From contig NZ_JAUTAN010000001.1 in the NCBI RefSeq assembly GCF_030818655.1, forward strand, positions 1,984,001 through 2,048,000: a stretch of 64,000 nucleotides of DNA, read 5' to 3'. A model generated the notes under the pieces. The model made no database searches. It saw only the letters and a program-made list of their open reading frames with translations, and had not been told where the DNA came from. The position numbers and the translations under genes are program-made. Positions 60,282 to 64,000 of this stretch are shown piece after piece. The stretch is from Nocardioides zeae (lineage in GTDB: Bacteria > Actinomycetota > Actinomycetes > Propionibacteriales > Nocardioidaceae). How positions within the stretch are numbered: position 1 is the first letter of the stretch; the number at the start of each line of letters is the position of its first letter.

Positions 60282-60914
60282 TCAGGCGTCGGCCCAGGTC
60301 TCCCCGACGACGACCGGCTGCGCCGTCCCACCCGTGAGGGCCGCGACCGTGGCCACGAGCGCGGCGACCTCCGCGGGCGGTACGGCGAGGTGCAGCGTCA
60401 CCCCCGCGCCGTACTCGGCGTCGCGCACCCCGACGCCCCGCGCGCGCAGCTCGCTCTCGACCCGGCCCGCGTCGGCGTGGGCGACGTCGAGCGCCACCTC
60501 CGCCACCCGGGCCCGGGCGCGGAGGCCGACGCCGTCGAGGCCCGCCCGTGTCGCGTCGCCGTAGGCGCGCACCAGCCCCCCGGCGCCCAGCAGGACGCCG
60601 CCGAACCACCGGGTGACGACGACCACGACGTCGGCCACCTCGCGGCCGCGCAGCACCTCGAGGATGGGGGCACCCGCGGTGCCCGACGGCTCGCCGTCGT
60701 CGCTCGAGCGCTGCACCGCGCCCGGTGCTCCCCACGGACCGAGGGCGAACGCGGAGCAGTGGTGCCGCGCGTCGTGGTGCCGACGGCGCAGCTCGTCGAC
60801 GACGGCCCGCGCCGCGGCCTCGTCCTCGACGCGCCGCACGGTCGCGAGGAACCGCGAGCGCCGCACCTCGATCTCGGCCGCGCCGTCGGTGGCCGGCACG
60901 AGGTAGCGGGTCAC
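60282..60914 (-). CDS. IMPACT/YigZ family protein
   Basis: 210 residues. IEVRRSRFLATVRRVEDEAA, HHDARHHCSAFALGPWG, QRSSDDGEPSGTAGAPILEV and VVVTRWFGGVLLGAGGLVRA then YGDAT are the family signature. A C-terminal DUF1949-like domain follows. Bacterial members are of unclear role, possibly in translation. Its stop end converges on the YchJ-like gene and its GTG overlaps the YihY-like stop (GTGA) region. Confidence 0.93.
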   Translation of the reverse strand: MTRYLVPATDGAAEIEVRRSRFLATVRRVEDEAAARAVVDELRRRHHDARHHCSAFALGPWGAPGAVQRSSDDGEPSGTAGAPILEVLRGREVADVVVVVTRWFGGVLLGAGGLVRAYGDATRAGLDGVGLRARARVAEVALDVAHADAGRVESELRARGVGVRDAEYGAGVTLHLAVPPAEVAALVATVAALTGGTAQPVVVGETWADA

Positions 60915-61948
60915 CGCTCCTCCTGCGTCCCGTCGTCGGTCCGCAGGGTCGTCATCGCGACCGTGTCGGCGTTGTCCCGCTCGACCGGCTTGAAGGTGAC
61001 GGTGACCTCCTCGAACCCCTTGTGGCGCTGCGCCCGCGCGTAGGCGGTGTAGGCGCGCTTGTCGGCGTCGGTGAGGTCGACGTCGTCGGTGAACGGGGTG
61101 AGGAGCGCACGGGGGTAGAGGCGACGGGCCAGCACCACGTTCACCTCGATCGCGAGCACGACGACGATGGAGGCAACGTAGATGAGGCCCATGAGCCCGA
61201 GGACCAGCCCGAAGGTCTGGTTCATCGACGACGTGCGGCCCAGCACGTGGGTGACGTAGGCGGCGCCGGCGTACTGCAGCCCGTGCCAGGTCGCCGCCGC
61301 GAACAGGGCCCCCGGGAGGGCGGCGAGGAGGCTGTGGCTGCGCGCCGCGGACAGGCGGAAGAGCACGCTGAGCACGAGGCCGGTGGCCAGGATGGTCGCC
61401 ACGCTGATGAGCAGCCGACCGACGCCGCCGAGAGCGCCGAACACCTCGGTGTTGTTGCCGATGACGGACACCGCCGTCACGGCCAGCACCGAGATGCCGC
61501 CGGCGGCCAGCAGCACGAGGCTCTTGAAGCGGAGGAGGAACGGGTTGGGACGGCTGTTGCGCGGCACGGCCCAGGCGATGTTCATCGCGTTCTGCAGCGC
61601 GAGGCCGAGACCCATGGAGCCGTAGAGCGCGGCGATCGAACCGAACACGATGGCCGAGACCGAGCCCTGGATGCCCTCGGGCCGGCCGAGCTGGTCCCCG
61701 ACGATCGGGAAGTTGCTGAGCGCCGAGTTGAGCACCTCCGCCCGCAGGTCGGGCTGGTCCTGCAGCACGAAGCCGAGGATCGACGTCGCCAGGAGCAGGA
61801 GCGGGAAGATGCCGATGAACGCGTAGAACGAGATGATCGCCGCGAGGTAGGCGCCCTGGTCGTCGCCGTACTTGTAGATCGTCGCCAGGGGCATGGAGAC
61901 GGGCGGGAAACGCCGCTGGAAGCGGTCGAGACCCCCCACGATGCCCAC
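60911..61948 (-). CDS. YihY/UPF0761 family membrane protein
   Basis: 345 residues with about six membrane helices. AAIISFYAFIGIFPLLLLAT, LYGSMGLGLALQNAMNIAW, LLAALPGALFAAATWHGLQY and GLVLGLMGLIYVASIVVVLA fit the YihY (formerly BrkB-like) family. GTG at 61948. The last four bases overlap the IMPACT-family start. Function unknown. Confidence 0.92.
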   Translation of the reverse strand: MGIVGGLDRFQRRFPPVSMPLATIYKYGDDQGAYLAAIISFYAFIGIFPLLLLATSILGFVLQDQPDLRAEVLNSALSNFPIVGDQLGRPEGIQGSVSAIVFGSIAALYGSMGLGLALQNAMNIAWAVPRNSRPNPFLLRFKSLVLLAAGGISVLAVTAVSVIGNNTEVFGALGGVGRLLISVATILATGLVLSVLFRLSAARSHSLLAALPGALFAAATWHGLQYAGAAYVTHVLGRTSSMNQTFGLVLGLMGLIYVASIVVVLAIEVNVVLARRLYPRALLTPFTDDVDLTDADKRAYTAYARAQRHKGFEEVTVTFKPVERDNADTVAMTTLRTDDGTQEER

Positions 61949-61977
61949 GCCGAGACCCTAGGGCACGGCGCCAGCAC

Positions 61978-62766
61978 TCACCCCCAGAACCCCAGCACCT
62001 CGCCGCCGATGCGCACGACGAACGCGCTCACGATAGCGACGAAGAAGACGCGCACGAACCCGGCGCCCTTGCTCACCGCGGTGCGTGCACCGAGGTAGGC
62101 GCCGACGATGTTGGCGACACCGACGGCCAGGCCGACCCCCCACAGCACCGCGCCCTGGGGGATGAAGACGACGAGCGCCGCGACGTTGGTCGCCCAGTTC
62201 GCGAGGCGGGCGTTGGCCGACGCGGTGAGGAAGTCGTAGCCGACGAGTCCGACGAGGGCCAGCACGAAGAACGAGCCGGTGCCCGGCCCGAGCGCCCCGT
62301 CGTAGAAACCCACGAGCAGCCCCGTGACGACCGCCGCGACGAGGTGGCCCCGCCGCTCCCACCGCAGCCGCGTCTCCGAGCCCAGGTCGGGCCGGAACAG
62401 CACGTAGGCGCCCACCCCGACGAGCACCACCAGGATGATCGGCTGGAAGGCCTCCTTCGGGATGAAGGACGCGACGGCCGCGCCCCCCATCGACCCCAGG
62501 AACGCCATCAGCATGAGCGGCCCGAACGTCGCCGGGTCGGGCCGCACCCGCCGGTAGTACGTCGCCGCGCTGACCGTCACCCCGAGCGCGGAGGCCAGCT
62601 TGTTGGTCGCCAGCACCTGCACGGGCGTCGCGCCCGGGAGCGCGAGGAGCAGGCTGGGCAGCTGCACGAGCCCACCGCCGCCGACCACCGCGTCGACGTA
62701 CCCGGCGACGAACCCGGCGACGACCAGCAGGGCGAGGACCTGACCGGAGACGCCGAGGTCGATCAC
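61978..62766 (-). CDS. TSUP (TauE/SafE) family anion exporter
   Basis: 262 residues, about eight membrane helices. GFVAGYVDAVVGGGGLVQLP, PVQVLATNKLASALGVTVSA and GFYDGALGPGTGSFFVLALV then ANARLANWATNVAALVVF are TSUP signatures. These proteins export sulfite, sulfonates or similar anions. GTG at 62766 overlaps the stop of the LuxR-type regulator (GTGA). It is third in an operon led by cystathionine beta-synthase, consistent with a sulfur-anion substrate. Confidence 0.9.
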   Translation of the reverse strand: MIDLGVSGQVLALLVVAGFVAGYVDAVVGGGGLVQLPSLLLALPGATPVQVLATNKLASALGVTVSAATYYRRVRPDPATFGPLMLMAFLGSMGGAAVASFIPKEAFQPIILVVLVGVGAYVLFRPDLGSETRLRWERRGHLVAAVVTGLLVGFYDGALGPGTGSFFVLALVGLVGYDFLTASANARLANWATNVAALVVFIPQGAVLWGVGLAVGVANIVGAYLGARTAVSKGAGFVRVFFVAIVSAFVVRIGGEVLGFWG

Positions 62767-63422
62767 CGGCCGCGCACGCGCCGGTGCAGCACGTCGGGCG
62801 AGAAGCCCTTGTCGAGCGCCCAGAGCACCGCCTGGCTACGACGGTTGACCTCCGCCTTGCGGTAGGCGTGCCGGAGGTAGGTCTTCACCGAGTTGATGCT
62901 CACGTGGAGCAGCTCGGCGATCTCCTGGTTGCTGTGACCCACCGCGAGCAAGGCCATCACCTCGGACTCGCGCTCGGTGAGGCCGTCCGCCCGGCCGGGC
63001 CAGTCGCGCGCGCCCTCGACCCCGGCGCCGTTGTCGACCGAGGGAGCCGCCGTGTGGCCGATGTCGGGGGTGCCGCCGCGGTGGATGTCCTCGAGGGCCG
63101 CCACCAGCCGGGCGGCGGAGAGCGTCTTCGACAGGCACGCCACGGCGCCCCAGTCGAGCGCACGCTGCCACACGTCGGGCTCGCTCTCCCAGGTGTAGGC
63201 CACGACGGGGGTCCCGGCCGGCGCCACGTCCTCGACCCGCACGTTGTCCATCGACTGCGCGAACGTGTCGAAGAGGACGAGGTCGGCGTGGTCGCTCACC
63301 GGGATGTTGGCGGCGATCTCGACGACGCGCACCTGCGCGGCGTACGGCGCGAGCATGCGCGTCAGGCCGGCGACGACGACCTCGTAGTCGTTGACGAGCG
63401 CGAGCCGGAGCGGGCCGCGCAT
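62763..63422 (-). CDS. LuxR-family response regulator
   Basis: 219 residues from ATG 63422. A receiver-like N-terminus (LRLALVNDYEVVVAGLTRML, ADLVLFDTFAQSMDNV with a candidate phospho-Asp, and CLSKTLSAARLVAAL with the conserved Lys) has ND in place of the usual acidic pair. A spacer leads to a LuxR helix-turn-helix: LTERESEVMALLAVGHSNQE then IAELLHVSINSVKTYLRHAY. It overlaps both neighbours (TGATG and GTGA). No histidine kinase is adjacent, so phosphorylation is uncertain. Confidence 0.9.
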   Translation of the reverse strand: MRGPLRLALVNDYEVVVAGLTRMLAPYAAQVRVVEIAANIPVSDHADLVLFDTFAQSMDNVRVEDVAPAGTPVVAYTWESEPDVWQRALDWGAVACLSKTLSAARLVAALEDIHRGGTPDIGHTAAPSVDNGAGVEGARDWPGRADGLTERESEVMALLAVGHSNQEIAELLHVSINSVKTYLRHAYRKAEVNRRSQAVLWALDKGFSPDVLHRRVRGR

Positions 63423-64000
63423 CAGGCGCCCGCCAGCTGCGCGAGGAGGTCCTGCCGGGTCACGACGCCGACGGGCTTGCCGTCCTCGTGGACGAGCAGG
63501 GCGTCGGCCCCCTCGAGCAGGGTGACGGCGTCGCTCGCAGCGGCGGACGAGCCGATGGTGGGGAGGGCGGGCGACATGTGGTCCTCCACGCGGTCGGTGA
63601 GGCGCGCACGCCCCGTGAAGAGGGCGTCGAGCAGGTCGCGCTCGGAGACCGAGCCGGCCACCTCGGCCGCCACCACGGGCGGCTCGGCGCGCACGACGGG
63701 CATCTGGCTCACGCCGTACTCCTGCAGGATGTGGACCGCCTCGGCGATCGTCTCGCTGGGGTGCGTGTGCACCAGGTCGGGCAGCTGTCCGCTCTTGCCG
63801 CGCAGCACGTCCCCCACCGTCCGGTCGGAGCTGGGGGCGAGGAAGCCGTACTGGCCGAGCCACTCGTCGTTGAACACCTTCGTGAGGTACCCACGACCCG
63901 AGTCCGGTAGCAGCACGACGATGACGGCGTCGCGGCCCTCCGGCGTGCCCTCGAGCTCGGCCGCCACCTGGGCGGCCGCGAAGGCGGCCATGCCGCTGGA
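63422..64000 (-). CDS. cbs: Cystathionine beta-synthase, C-terminal part (cut by window edge)
   Basis: The visible 192 residues start with SSGMAAFAAAQVAAELEG, then IVVLLPDSGRGYLTKVFNDE and WLGQYGFL, the end of the PLP catalytic domain. Two CBS motifs follow (VHTHPSETIAEAVHILQEYG, VSQMPVV; LLVHEDGKPVGVVTRQDLLA). The 5' part lies beyond the window. The enzyme condenses serine and homocysteine or makes H2S. Its stop overlaps the LuxR gene start, so regulator and exporter are coexpressed with it. Confidence 0.92.
   Translation of the reverse strand, partial: SSGMAAFAAAQVAAELEGTPEGRDAVIVVLLPDSGRGYLTKVFNDEWLGQYGFLAPSSDRTVGDVLRGKSGQLPDLVHTHPSETIAEAVHILQEYGVSQMPVVRAEPPVVAAEVAGSVSERDLLDALFTGRARLTDRVEDHMSPALPTIGSSAAASDAVTLLEGADALLVHEDGKPVGVVTRQDLLAQLAGA

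Noticed and set aside
1..64000. Prophage, integrated element or insertion sequence
   Set aside because: No integrase, transposase, phage structural gene, tRNA-flanking direct repeat or base-composition island was seen. The AT-rich spots are short promoter regions.

Overview
The window is GC-rich, densely packed, chromosomal-looking DNA from an actinobacterium. Start codons are often GTG and stop/start overlaps (GTGA, ATGA, TGATG) are common. Mycothiol conjugate amidase (Mca), a HemQ/HemY haem pathway pair, a WXG100-type ESX protein, and neighbourhoods resembling those of Mycobacterium (pth-rplY-prs-glmU; msrB-hemQ-hemY; metB/greA/DUF4307/mca) point to Actinomycetes, probably Nocardioidaceae. 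The family assignment is inference. I see no prophage, transposase, rRNA or CRISPR array.

Layout. 1-1629: edge of an exopolysaccharide cluster (Alg14-like glycosyltransferase fragment, frameshifted sugar-1-phosphate transferase). 1804-3486: TetR regulator and an unknown protein. 3716-14647: housekeeping block (pth, rplY, prs, glmU, tRNA-Gln). A three-gene coupled operon (large secreted protein, ligand-binding lipoprotein, transmembrane Ser/Thr kinase) sits between rplY and prs. 14887-19762: unknown protein, ATP-dependent DNA ligase plus Usp-like protein, convergent LigD-type polymerase, class III nucleotidyl cyclase. 19827-23747: MsrB, rhodanese-like protein, cysteine dioxygenase, HemQ, HemY. 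23803-30610: six-gene organosulfur oxygenase cluster in two promoter-led blocks. 30772-34719: DUF4349 lipoprotein, then TetR divergent from a 3-hydroxyacyl-CoA/acyl-CoA dehydrogenase operon. 34803-37329: orphan ESX-type pair and a lipoprotein. 37468-39688: acyl-CoA synthetase and a frameshifted phosphopantetheinyl transferase. 39756-48046: Mca/GreA region, then a minus-strand run metB-mutL-like-AI-2E-ilvA, then msrA. 48233-54620: phospholipid synthesis (pssA, psd), ABC1 kinase, DUF4259, prolyl oligopeptidase, BtuF-like protein. 54671-59630: VWA protein, chelatase-like AAA+ ATPase and MFS exporter in one coupled operon. 59861-64000: YchJ-like, IMPACT-like and YihY-like proteins, and a cystathionine beta-synthase/LuxR/TSUP operon cut by the right edge.

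Most notable: (i) a three-copy intergenic inverted-repeat element (copies near 5.25, 14.78 and 48.13 kb) with conserved arms, core and spacing; (ii) a secreted protein/binding lipoprotein/transmembrane kinase operon with the same order of roles as the mycobacterial GlnX-GlnH-PknG system but built from different proteins; (iii) an organosulfur cluster with three DszC/SfnB-type and two LLM monooxygenases, whose two promoters share a 12-bp motif; (iv) four small frameshifts in otherwise well-conserved genes, one in the normally essential pth, which raises the question of sequence error; (v) several long perfect palindromes, including a 23-bp inverted repeat in a divergent intergenic region.
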